Part shown: piece after piece, positions 11,184-22,399 of the stretch
How positions within the stretch are numbered: the stretch's first letter is position 1
Layout of the letters: every line of letters starts with the position of its first letter
Assembly: GCF_009727055.1 (NCBI RefSeq)
Contig: NC_052357.1
Location: forward strand, 86,452,721-86,516,720
DNA: 64,000 nt
Direction: 5' to 3'
Origin: Benincasa hispida
Taxonomy: Eukaryota; Streptophyta; Magnoliopsida; Cucurbitales; Cucurbitaceae
Notes under the pieces: generated by a model
Told to the model about the DNA's origin: nothing
The model's database searches: none
What the model saw: the letters and a program-made list of their open reading frames with translations, nothing else
Position numbers and translations under genes: made by a program

Positions 11184-13000
11184 CCATGTTTTGAGTTTTA
11201 TAGACTAACTTACTATGTAAGTCTAGATTTTCCTTATGGCCCTTGAACGGATTCCTCATCATCGCCAAGTATGTCTTATCAATTAAAAGTTTTAGCTTAA
11301 ATGCACTAGTTATATTATAATGCTAGGTCAGTGACTCTTTAAAAGTTATTATAAGCGGATTATTCAGGTACGACAGTACAAAAGGAGAAAAAAAATAAAA
11401 TTATGAGGTCATTTGGCACTAGTTTATCTCATAGAAATTTTGTTAGAAACAATCAAATATATACCTCAGTTCAGAGATCTTAAAGGTTAATGAAACTATG
11501 TAGAGTTATGACAATTTAGGAATAAAGGTATTTAAATATTTAAGCCAAGGAATAAAATTGTCTAGATAAGAATTCATTAAGGACTAGTGTTATGTTCTTT
11601 ATTGAGTAGTGCAATTGGTGTTAGTATAAATAAATTCCTTCACAAGCCACGTACTCAAGTATAAGGTTAAAAGTTGTTTTATGGATAAGAAGGAGAAAAA
11701 GAAGAGACTATGGATTTATTAGGTTCTGAGATATTAAAACTAACCATTTTTAGAGGAATTTTGGAAATGATTCATAAGTCATAATCACTTAGGTAATACT
11801 ACGACTTGATGGAGTAGGTAAAGTATATGTGATGATATGAAGAATTCTTTTGGAATATCTAGCTAAGTTGATGTCATTAAAGGAAGCTAAAATAGTTGGA
11901 CATGACCTTAGACTTAAAGGGGATAAAGTATGGTATTATTTGTTTAGGTTGAAGGATTATTCTAGTATACCTAGACGAAACCCAGAGCGGATTATTCTAG
12001 TATACTTAAACGAAACCTAGAGCTTTATTGTGATGAGGAGATCCAAGTTAGGCAAATTTGAAGAAACAAAAGTCTTTTGGAGTTTAAAAGTATGCAAATT
12101 GGCAAAAAAGAATTCTACAAGATGGAAATTCTTAGTGAGAGAGATAATATTTATGGAGGAGTTAAGTAAAATATAATTTAGTAAAGAGATTATGTTCCAC
12201 TTGGAAAGTGGAGAGGAAAAAAATAAAAGAGACGTCTTGAACTTAGTGGTTTTATCAAAGATAAGTGTGAATGAGAGAAAAATATCCAAGAAAGTTTACT
12301 CTTTTGGAAAGAGAGAGAAACTTAATGTGTCCAAAACTCTTAGTTAATTATGATTTGAAGGCTTGATACGATGGGTTACAAGGTATTAGTTTTGGTATAA
12401 AAGAAGTATATTTCATTCTCAGTGAAACTTTGGGACAGTATGTGTTGGATGGAAAAATAGCTTACATAGTTGATTGGGTATGGAACTTGGTTTTAACACA
12501 AGAATCTGTTACCAAAATAAAAGATTGAGAAGGGGTTAGAGTTAAATGGAGTTACTAATAACAGTTCAAGAACTATTGACAAGGTATGTTGAGGCTTCAT
12601 TAGTTAAGAGGTAAACCATTAAGGGCATTTATAAGATTTAAGGGATTTTGACCTAGTGTGCAAGATCGAAACATGAACTAGCAAGGCCATCAATTTAATT
12701 GAAAAAGGAAATTATCCAGCTCGAGGTAGACAAAAGTGGCATATGCACAAAAGTAAGTAAGTTGGATCTTCCAATGTCACCATTGACAATGAGTTAACAA
12801 GCTCTAGGGAAAACGAGTAAATCAAGCTATGACTTATGAATCAATAAGGTTTTATTGTAAAAACCGACTTCAGGGATCAATTACGGTTATTACGAGGTTA
12901 AGGAAATGTGTTATCAATTGACTGACGCTTTAGCATCCAGGGACTTCAAAACCTCATTTTCAGAGGGAATGTTAGACTCATCCACAACAGGGTCTAGGTA
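11184..13000 (+). other. Eroded internal region of the Tekay/Del-like element
   Basis: No gag, protease or reverse transcriptase can be recognised. The sequence is AT-rich with stops in every frame. The frame at 12017-12289 on the minus strand is unlike any family and is a chance frame. Either strong decay or replacement of the coding region would explain it. Confidence 0.5.
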
Positions 13001-13007
13001 ATGATAT

Positions 13008-13879
13008 GTGATTGTTTTAAAGCTAAAGAATAATATGAGGATAGGCTCTTTGATGCTAGTTTCAGCAACGTCAACGACGACCCACGTTTTACATCCATTT
13101 TTGGAAGTGTCTCCCAGAAGGTGTTGGATCCCAGTTAGAATTTATTGTAGCTTTCACCCACAGACTGACAGTCAAACAAAGCGTTCGAACAAAAAATTGG
13201 AGAGTATGTTATGGGCGTATGGGACTCTCATTTGCATCTCATGAAGTTTTCTTATATTATTAGTCACCATACTAGTATTAGCATGTCGCCATTGAAGGCC
13301 TTATATGAGAAGAGTTGCAGGATTCATGTATGTTAGGATGAGGTTGGTGAATGGAAGTTGTTAGGGCTTGAGTTAGTGCAAATGACAAATGGGCCAATAC
13401 AGCAGATCTGAGCACATATGCAAACAGCTCTGAGTAGATAAAAAAGTTACGCTGACGTGAGACGTAAGGACCTAGAGTTTATGACTAGTGATAAGGTATT
13501 ATGAGGTTTGGTAGGAAAGGGAAGCTGAGTCCATGATGCATTGGGCCTTTCGAGGTCTTAGAGTGAATTTGTTTCGTAGCTTACCGATTGACATTGCCTC
13601 TATCACTTTCTTCAGTTCATAATGTCTTCCATGTTTCGATGCTGAGAAAGTAGATAACAGATCCGTCCCATGTAGTTAACTTTGAGCCATTGTCGTTGAA
13701 TGATAACTTGAGTAATGAAGAGAGGCTTGTGCAGATTCTCACCAGAGAGATGAAGATGTTACGCAATAGGGAACTATCAGTTGTAAAGATTTCGTGGCAG
13801 AATCACCAATTCGAGGAGCCCACTTGCGAAGAAGAGGATGAGATGAGGACCCAGTACCCAGAGCTTTTTCAGGAATGAA
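13008..13879 (+). pseudogene. Ty3/Gypsy integrase C-terminal pseudogene
   Basis: Pieces of a Ty3 integrase remain in several frames. At 13140-13215 the block F-H-P-Q-T-D-S-Q-T-K-R-S-N (usually FHPQTDGQTERTN) holds the end of the catalytic core. Near 13560-13655 the block Y-R-L-T-L-P-L-S-L-S-S-V-H-N-V-F-H-V-S-M-L-R-K is the GPY/F-chromodomain-linker region typical of the Tekay/Del clade. 13690-13878 continues the C-terminal tail and ends Y-P-E-L-F-Q-E-stop. Multiple stops and frameshifts make it non-functional. Confidence 0.8.
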
Positions 13880-13901
13880 CTTTTAAGGACAAAAGTACTT
13901 T

Positions 13902-13913
13902 AAGGAGGGAAGA
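13902..13913 (+). other. Polypurine tract of the Tekay/Del-like element
   Basis: AAGGAGGGAAGA directly before the 3' LTR start TGTAACATCCCGAG at 13915. Confidence 0.75.
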
Positions 13914-13914
13914 A

Positions 13915-15893
13915 TGTAACATCCCGAGTTTTTATTTAATTTCAGTAATTTTTATTAATTAAGGGAATTTTTGGAACTTTTGGACTTAAATGTAATTGCG
14001 GGAATTTAACTATTGACGTTGAAATTAATTAATTTGGAAATTAATGGATTAACGTTGAAATTATTCAATTTGGAAATTAATGGCAGGAACTAATTTCATT
14101 TTGGAAGGAATGGGTGTTTCAATTTAATGGTTTAATCGGAGGAAAGTTATGGAAATTGGACTTTTAATGTCACACAAATTTAATTTGAAATTAATGTCAA
14201 GAATTAATTTCATTTTGGAAGGGGGTTACGTCACACAAATTTAATTTGAAATTAATGTCAAGAATTAATTTCATTTTCGAAGGAGGTTATGTTATACAAA
14301 TTTAATTTAAAATTAATGTCAAGAATTAATTTCATTGTGGAAGGGGTGAGTTAAATTCTTTATGAATTGAAAATTTTACGGGAGAAAAGGATTAAAAGTT
14401 GGAAGCAAGGTTTGATTGAAGGAAGAATTTGGAGATTGGAATATTGAGGCTGGTTGTTGCTCAGGCTTCCTTGGGGAATTGAATTCAAAGATTTATTCTT
14501 GAAGACTGTCGCTTGGATCGATATCTAAATCTAGTATCGAGGTAAGTAATCTTACTACTGGAACTGCCCTAGTGCCAGACAATGATAATTATGATTTATT
14601 GAGGATATATTGATAATGATGTTTATGTATGCCTTGCTGACATGAGGGTTTAAAAGACTAGTTGCGAATAGAGATGTTTAAATACTAGTATGATTTAAGT
14701 ATATTATTGTTATTGGAAATCCTACTGAATTTGAGGATGATGAGATGCATACGTATGTTATAGAGCTATGATGAAGAAATTTATATGTATGTTATAGAAC
14801 TATGATGATGAGATGTATATGTATGTTATGAGACTAGGATGACAAGAGGTATATGTACGTTGTAGAATCATGATGATGAGATCTATATGTATGTTATAGA
14901 ACCATGTGATACTTGTGATGTTGAGATTGTGATAGTGTCCTCATTGATTAGTTAGATGCTCACTAGATATTGTGTTTCCTTTGGGATTCACCAGATATTG
15001 TGTTTCCTCCAGAATTTACCAGATTGTGTTTCCTTCGGGATTCACGAGATATTGTGTTTCCTTTGGGATTCACCAGATTGTGTTTCCTTTAGGATTCACC
15101 AGATATTGTGTTTCCTTCGAGATTCACCAGATATTGTGTTTCCTTCGGGATTCACCAGATATTGTGTTTCCTTCGGGATTCACTAGATATTTTGTTTCCT
15201 TCGGGATTCACCAGGGGTTATGTTTCCTTCGGGATTCACCAGGGGTTATGTCTCCTTCGGGATTCACCAGGGGTTGTGTTTCCTTCGGGATTCACTGGGG
15301 TTGTGTTTCCTTCGAGATTCACTGGGGTTGTGTTTCCTTTGGGATTCACCAGAGGTAGTGGGCATACTTAACTACCGTAGGATAGAAATTTGTTTTTCAT
15401 GTATGTATGTGTCCCATGAGGACTAAAGTAGTTTACATGTTCTACCAGAGATAGGCATCTAGAGGACATAGATGTCTAGCCTGACCCTAGTAGTGGGGTT
15501 ACTTATTAAGTATTTTATACTCACTCTTTCTCATGTTTATGTTTCAGGTAAAGGTAGAGACGCGCCAATGAATGACAAGAGGAGTCCATGAACGAGCCAC
15601 TGGGGACCATTTTTAATGCTTCTGCTCATGTTTTAAGAGTTATTTTACGTTTTTACTTTCAGTCTTGACATTTGGAACTTATCATTTGAGATTTGTTTTC
15701 AGACTTATTTATTTCCATTTATGACTTATGGGTACTCCATTATTTGTTTTTAATATTTGAATTTAATGAATGACTTTTGAACTTACCTTATTTATTAGCA
15801 TTTATTTCACCATAAAAGATGTTGTTTTAAGTTTCATGCATGCATGTATTTAGTAATGGCCTAACTTAAGTCCTAGGGGGTCGGATCGTTATC
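13915..15893 (+). repeat. 3' LTR of the Tekay/Del-like element
   Basis: 1,979 bp, colinear with 9020-11169. It is shorter mainly because its tandem array has fewer units and one AATTTAATTTGAAATTAATGTC block is missing. The end has decayed from CA to about TC at 15892-15893. Confidence 0.85.
14959..15352 (+). repeat. Tandem array in 3' LTR, about 14 units of ~28 bp
   Basis: Same unit as at 10135-10632 but about 14 copies instead of 18. Overlapping open frames at 14956-15426 are artefacts of the stop-free repeat. Confidence 0.9.
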
Positions 15894-17187
15894 GGCAAAA
15901 CAGTAATTTGGCTCAATTGTACTTACGAGCATTTGTGAAGGGTCATCATACTCATGACTGGTTATATCCGATGGACACAGAAATATATCTGTGGTAAGAA
16001 GAGTTCAGCTATTGGTCTTTAGTGGAATGCCTGATAGTTAACAGATGATGGATCTCGTGGCTAAAGAGTTTAGTTATTTATTCACGGACCATTGGAGCTT
16101 CAAGCCACAGGTCCATTAGGTCCCCTGGGTAGCTTGGATAAAGTCGAAAATCAATGTTTGGGTTAATTTGAAATGTTCAAATTGGCAAGAGAAAGTTCGA
16201 TTATATATGATATAATTGGACTAGTTAATTATATATGATATAATTGGCTAAGTGTATGAGATACATTATTCTTGGAGGAAATTAGATATAAATATGATTT
16301 ATATCAAGTAGAGGAGAAATTACTATAGTAGATATGTGATATCAAATAATAGGTTAAAAATATAATATGATTATATTTATTAATATTTTAATTGGTTAAT
16401 TATATGATAATTAAGCCAAAATCACATTCGGACGTGCGTTAGTGGAAACTACGGTGGTTATTGTAACTAATGAATAAAATGAAATTTGTTTCATTTTTTG
16501 AATCGTTCGTTCAGTCGTCCAAAAAGAAATAGAAGAAGCACGCTAGTGAAAAGTAATTGATCGCTTAAGTATTTCGAGAACCTATACGATAGTCGCTCTG
16601 CGCTTAAACGACCGTCTACTTCGCATCTAAACAATCGCACACTAGTTCCTACATGATCAGATAGCTTCCCTAAATGATCGAATTGTGCGCCGAGTTTGCT
16701 AAACGGTCGTATACCATGTCCTAAAAAATCGTTCAGTAAAACCTACACGATCGTGTAGTTTCTCCTAAACGATAAGTATCGTGCTATATGATAGCACCTT
16801 TTTCCCTCCCACTTGCTTATCGCCTACACGATCCGTTCGTCCTCCTTTCTCTACCAAATTCACCAAAGACCACGCTTTGGATTTTCATTCCAAGAATACC
16901 TGAGGCTCTTTTCTGGTGGTATCGTCCCCGCGGCATTCGTGTTCGTGCGGTTGTTCGAGCGTTGGTTGATCGGGTAGAGATTTCTACTGCATTGAGTTCT
17001 GAAGTTTGAAGAACGTCTTCCACTGGTATGACAACTCTTTCCCTTATTTATTTTTATTCAAAGCATGCCTTTAATTGACTGTTAGTTTGTATAACTCTAC
17101 GTTTGAACGTATATTGTTGTATTTCGGTCACTGTGAAATTGGAGCGATCCGAACGCGCTCATGGAACCTCGGTAAGAGATCCTTCAG
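15894..17187 (+). repeat. Copia 3' LTR, second part (rest of U3, R, U5)
   Basis: This continues the LTR interrupted at 9019: TACTTACGAGC, TTGTGAAGGGTCA and GGACACAGAAATATATCTGT match the reverse complement of 18100-18180. Downstream, 16540-16810 is rich in CGATCG-like words as in 1-850. The end ...ACCTCGGTAAGAGATCCTTCA (to about 17187) is the sort of U5 end seen in cucurbit Copia LTRs. Both parts together give an LTR of about 2.0 kb. The open frames at 16788-17023 lie within this LTR and are not genes. Confidence 0.65.
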
Positions 17188-17212
17188 TAACTTCCTCCTC
17201 TTTATTAAATTT

Positions 17213-18951
17213 GAAATAATTAATTTCAAATTCTAAATTTGAATTTAATATATATATTAACCACTTTAATATATATTTAAACTATATGTTATATCACATA
17301 TAACATATAACATAAACTATAGTTTATTGTTCTCTCAAATAACCTAAGGTATTAATATGAATCAAATTCATTTTAATTTTAACCTATATTTTTTATATGA
17401 ATCAAGTTCATAAAAATAATAGCTTAATCATATTCAAATTATAACACCTCTCAATAAAATATATAAAATTAATATGAATCATATTCATGTTAATTTTAAC
17501 ATATAGTTTCTATATGAATCATATTCATATAATTAATATTTGAATCATATGTAAATATCTATTTCTCTCGTAAAACCATATAAATTTAATATGAATCATA
17601 TTCATATTAAATTATAACATATAGTTTTTATATGAACAATATTCATATAATTAATATTTGAATCATATTCAAAAATTTATTTCTCTCATAAAATTATATT
17701 TAAATTTAATATGAATGATATTCACATTAAATTTTAACATATGATTTTTATATGAATCATATTCATATAATTAATATTTGAATCATATTCAAATATTTAA
17801 TTCTCTCATAAATATGTATCAATATATATTATATTATATAATGTATCAATATACGCTATTTAACTGTATCTTATATAATTAATTCTCTTTAATTAATTTG
17901 AACAATTCAAATCACACCAAAATTAATTTGATTCACATCAGTCCTTATTAAGCTAATAAGGAGACCTTATGGACCTATAGATTGAACTTCAATCGTACGA
18001 GATTAATTGATTAGACTCTTTTAATCAAATTAATCAACATTCATTAACTGTCGTTCACTCCACTAAAGACCGACAGCTGAACTCTTTGTATTATAGATAT
18101 ATTTCTGTGTCCATTGGATTTAACCAATCAACAACGTTGACCCTTCACAAATCGCTTGTAAGTACAACTGGGTTAAATTACAATTTTACCCCTGTAGTTA
18201 CATCTAACTTCTTAAGTACAATTGATCCCTCTAATGAACAATTAGTCATAATCCAACTATGACCAAACCCCTCTCGGGTCAGGAGAGGGTGATGTGCCTC
18301 TTTATTCAAGTCCTAAAATCAGCCGTTAAGGGAGCAATTTATCTTCTTATCCTAACTATAAGAATGAGTAAATTCCTTCTTATGTAGTTATATTTCCAGC
18401 TCCCTAATCAGACGAATCCCCAAAAGGGTAGACTTAAGTCGATGAATCTGGCCACTCTTACCCATACAAATCAAAGGATTGCCTTCATAGGCAGGAGTTC
18501 ACAACTCACTCAGGATTAAAGTCAAGTCACTTATAGTCATCCTGGTAAAATGTAAGTCTCTTCTAGAATCAACGTTATAAAGATAGACTTAACATTTTGT
18601 GGTTTGGTCTTTATACAAACTCTTTTATATAAGATACCTCTACTCACATGCCTCCACAAGAATGATCAAGATCAGAATATTTATATCACTTTACAACTAT
18701 TGTAACAACTATAAAGCGAATCATATTAGTAGTGTTACCAGGATAAGTCACCCAATCTTATCCATATACTACAGACCATTTAAGTTATCACTTAAACACG
18801 ATCCACCTGTATGTCTCCATATACATGTTTAAGTTACATCAGATAACCTTGGATCTTAGGTTAATGGATTATTGCAGAAGTAATATAAAATCAATCAACC
18901 ATTGATTCAACTAACATAAAACTACCAGGATTTAGGGCATACACCCCAACA
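17213..18951 (-). repeat. Inverted Copia-family LTR fragment
   Basis: Read on the minus strand from 18951 it begins TGTTGGGGTGTATGCCCTAAA, a classic cucurbit Copia LTR start, and follows the same U3 order as 8297-9019 plus 15894-16200. After the shared part it enters AT-rich repeats (17340-17820) and ends near 17213 without the GC-rich R/U5 seen at 16500-17187, so it is truncated. It sits head-to-head against the plus-strand LTR. No clear target duplication is visible. The frame at 18599-18832 lies inside it and is not a gene. Confidence 0.7.
17394..17820 (-). repeat. ~118-bp tandem repeat of palindromic AT-rich units within the LTR
   Basis: Units begin near 17394, 17511, 17629 and 17749. 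Each contains TATGAATCATATTCATA-type palindromes and the block TTTCTCTC(A/G)TAAAA. Period is 117-120 bp; about three and a half copies. Confidence 0.75.
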
Positions 18952-19030
18952 CTTTGCACAGTATTTTTTGTGGGGTTGCAGAATGGCATCAGATGAGATG
19001 GTCCTCAGTATTATTTTTGGACATGGTAAC
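18952..19030. other. Host sequence split by the minus-strand Ty3 insertion (left part)
   Basis: Unique-looking sequence between the inverted LTR fragment and the Ty3 element. It probably continues at about 24325. One frame is open across the 79 bp, and could be an exon remnant or part of an older transposon, but no family is recognised. Confidence 0.3.
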
Positions 19031-19326
19031 TGGTAGAAAACCCAATTCTTGGAGTAATCTTGGAGAAAGAGATTTTATTAATGTGTGAGAAATGATAACA
19101 AGTTTCCATACCAAGTTTCCCCTTAAATAGACCCAGTGGGAAGGGTTTGGTCATCCCTAAACTAATTAACTAACTAACTAATCCTAAACCCCCTTTAAAT
19201 AGACCTAAAGAGGAAGGGTGGGTTCACACCTAAACTAAAATAAAAATGAAAGTAAAAATGTTAATGAAAATACATTTGGCTAATACATGTAAAAGTTTAC
19301 AAAAATAACTCAACTCGAGTTACATT
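19031..19326 (-). repeat. 3' LTR of the minus-strand Ty3 element
   Basis: Shares long blocks with 24044-24319: TGAGAAATGATAACAAGTTT, TTAAATAGACCCA, AACTAACTAACTAA, and AAAATACATTTGGCTAATACA. The inner end is placed by where this similarity stops. Confidence 0.8.
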
Positions 19327-19329
19327 GCT

Positions 19330-22264
19330 AGTTGAAATTCATGTGACAGGTAGTATGGAATGAGATCGGCAACGTTGAAAATGGAATGGATATTAAGAGA
19401 AGAAATGAGGTCAATTTGATAGGCATTCTCTCCAATCTTGTGTAAGACTTTGAATGGTTTGAGTTGCTTGTTGGAGTTTGTTGTGAGCACCAATAGGTAG
19501 TCTTGTTTTTATGAGGTAAATCATTACTAAATCTCCAGGTTGAAAGGTTTGAATACGTCTATGTTAATCTGCTTGAGCTTTACATGATGCATTGGCAGCT
19601 TTTATGTGGTCGATTACCTTTTGGTGTAATTTTTTTTATTTATTTTGTCCACCATTTGCTCTGCTTCTACACTTAAATCAATAGATGATAGTAGATTAGT
19701 GAGATAAAAAATTAGACGGGAAAGTTTAGTATAAACTACTTTAAATGGACACTTTTCTATTGATTTATTTTGCATATTATTCTATGTAAATTCAGCTTGA
19801 GCAAGACAAGTATCCTATTATCTCGATTTATCATTGGAAAGACATCTAAGCAGGTTGCCTAGAATTCTATTTGTGAATTCTGTTTGACCATCTGTTTTAG
19901 GATGGCTAGTAGTGCTAAATTTTGTATCAAACCTTTTCCATAGACTTTTCCAAAAGAAGCTCATAAACTTTACATCTTATCCAATACTATTGATTTTGGG
20001 ATGCCATGAATCCTGACAATTTCTTTGAGAAAAAGATTGGCAATGTCCATAGCATCGGATATTCTCTTGCAAGTAATAAAATGAGTCATTTTGCTAAATC
20101 TATCCATAACAATAAATATTGAATCAAATGTTTTTTGTGTTCTAGGTAGTCCTGGATAAAATCTGTGGGTAGATCCTTCCATATAGAATTTGGAATTGGT
20201 AAAGGAATATAAAGGTCAACAATTTGTGTTTTGTTGTTGAGTTTTTGACATATAAAACATCTTTTTAACAAAGTTGTTTAATCTCTCTTTTGTTGTGGCC
20301 AATGAAAATATTCACTAATTAAGGTTAGTATTTTGTCTCTACCAAAATGGTCGGCTAAGCCGTTTGAGTGAGTTTCTTGGATGAGTGCTTCCCTAAGAGA
20401 TCCTTGAGGTATACATAATTGATTGTCTTTAAAAAGGAATCTGTCAAGTATGTGAAAATCTTTACTATTGTTGTTAGTAAGACAAGACTACCATGTGTTA
20501 TGGAAATCGGGGTCATTTTCATAAGATGTAGGAAGATGATCAAAAACAATAATTGTTCCACGTAAAAGAGTTAATAAGTTAGCTTTTCTATGTAAGGCAT
20601 CTGCTACCTTATTGGAGGACCCTAAAGTATGTTTTATTACAAAGTCAATTTCTTGGATAAAAGTAATCTATCTAATGTGCATCCTACTAACATGCTTTTG
20701 GGAGTGGAGAAATTTTAATGAGTAATGATTAGTGAATATAACAAATTTTTTTCCAATAAGGTAGTGTTCCCATTATTGGAGTGCTTGAACCAAAAAGTAG
20801 AGCTCTTGCTCAAAAGTGGACCATTTTTGGTAGGGTTCACTTAAATTTTTACTAAAGAGTTCTATTAGATGAGTCTGTTGGGATAAGACAGCCCCAATTC
20901 CCACTCCACATGCATCCACTGCCACTTCAAAAGCTAAGCTAAGATTAGAGGAGAAGATAATTTGAATTTTAGAATGTTAAAGCTATATAAAGTATCTTCA
21001 TTCCATTCAAATTTTCCTTTCTTAAGGAAATTAATGAAGAGAGCTGCTAGAGAGCTAAAATTTCTAATGAATTTGCGATAAAGTGAAGCAAGGCCAAGCA
21101 AGGATTGCACTTTTTTACTGTTTTGGGTGGCTACCATGCTATGATGGCTGTAAGTTTTGTTGGATCCGCTTGAATACCTTTGCCACTGATGATGAGCCCT
21201 AATAAGGAAATACTAGAAGTTAAGAATGCACACTTCTTAATATAGATAAATAGAGAATTAGAAGCTAAAACAGAAAATACTTCCTTGAGGTGTAAGAGGT
21301 GTCCGTCTATAGATTTGCTATAAATCAATATGTCATCAAAGTAAATAACATATTTTCTAAGGAGAGAAAATTTTGGTTCATGAGCCACATGAATGTGCTA
21401 GGAGCATTGGATAATCCAAATAGCATGACAAGTCATTCAAAAAGTCCTCCATTAGTTTTGAAGGTTGTTTTTCATTCACCACTTTGTCGAATGCGGATTT
21501 GGTGGTATCCACTAGCAAGGTCTATTTTGAAAAATATTTGAGATCTAGCTAATTGATCCAACAAGTCCAAAATTGTGGTATAGGAAAACGATATTTAATG
21601 GTTATCTTATTGATCATATGGCTAATACTAATACATAAGTGCCATGAACCATCTTTTTTATGGGCTAAAAGAGTTGATACAACGTAAGAACTAAGGCTTG
21701 GTTGAATATGTATTTTATGTAGCAAATCCTGAATTATCTCATGAAGAATTTGATATTCAGATGAGCTCATTTTATAGTAGGGAAGGAAGGTAATGTTGAA
21801 CCGAGTATGAAATCTATATTGTGTTGAATATCCTGAAGTGGTGGGAGGTCTTTTGGTTGGGTCGTGAGGGTAAGAAAGTTGTCTAAAAGTTGTTGTACCC
21901 TGCTGTCTATAGGGATGGGCGGAATAGGTGAATTAATCTCCTTGATAAGAAGAGCCATAGAAAAGGAAAATGAATGTGTAATAGCCTCTTTATTAGAAAG
22001 AAAAGTAAATAAGTGTGGTCTTTTTCTTAGTTTGAGGCGAACTTGAAAGGGGTGAGATATTACTATTGAATGGTAGAAGAAGAATTCACTTCCCCATCCA
22101 ATCAAATTTAAATGTGCTATCACTTCCTTTATGAATGTTTGATTGTCATATTGCCACGATCTACCTAAGAGAGCATGGCAAGCGTCCATATCTAGGATGT
22201 CACAAATTATTTGATCCTTGTAATAACTCCCAATGGATAAAGGGATCGTGCAAATTTGATTCAC
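19330..22264 (-). pseudogene. Ty3/Gypsy pol pseudogene (protease, RT, RNase H, integrase)
   Basis: On the minus strand the order is as follows. Protease end and linker, 22264-21767 (D-M-D-A-C-H-A-L-L-G-R). RT, 21770-21131: the K-K-D-G-S-W block, then the active site Y-F-D-D-I-L-I-Y-S at 21332-21343, where the usual YVDD has Phe but both aspartates remain. RNase H connection, 21137-20934. Integrase zinc region, about 20271 (C-F-I-C-Q). Integrase core, 20182-19970 (L-P-R-T-Q, V/M-D-R-F-S-K-M). Integrase end near 19440-19340 (H-K-I-G-E-N-A-Y). Frame changes and stops separate these pieces, so no full enzyme can be made. Confidence 0.85.
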
Positions 22265-22399
22265 TAGAACTTCTCCACCCTTTTTTTATCTAACTCACTT
22301 TATATGGGATGGGATGATGATCAACTTTAAGTTTTAGTGCCTTAACCAGCTTTTTAGACACTAGATTTTCACTGCTACCTCCGTCCATGATGATCATGC

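Larger units (their letters stand above)
9020..15893 (+). mobile_element. Ty3/Gypsy (Tekay/Del-like) retrotransposon inserted in the Copia 3' LTR
   Basis: A 6.9-kb element with two long LTRs (9020-11169 and 13915-15893), a primer binding site (11172-11183), a purine tract (13902-13913) and integrase-end coding sequence. Flanks are GCCAA (9015-9019) and GGCAA (15894-15898), a 5-bp duplication with one mismatch. Joining the flanks gives continuous Copia LTR. The internal region is only about 2.7 kb, far shorter than in full elements, and gag, protease and RT cannot be read. It is therefore a deleted or non-autonomous derivative. Confidence 0.85.
1..17187 (+). mobile_element. Decayed Copia LTR retrotransposon, 5' end outside window, with nested insertions
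   Basis: Order on the plus strand is leader (1-2490), gag, protease, integrase, reverse transcriptase, RNase H (to about 8206), a purine-rich tract (about 8285-8296) and a 3' LTR starting near 8297. The gag-integrase-RT-RNase H order defines Copia. The gag resembles a family very common in cucurbit genomes. No 5' LTR or primer binding site is visible upstream of gag, and the U5-like 3' LTR end (near 17187) has no matching copy in 1-2300, so the 5' LTR lies before the window. Two other elements are nested in it: a solo-LTR-like piece at 4828-6485 and a Ty3 element at 9020-15893. Stops, frameshifts and active-site changes make it inactive. The exact 3' boundary (17187 or up to 17212) is uncertain. 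Confidence 0.8.
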
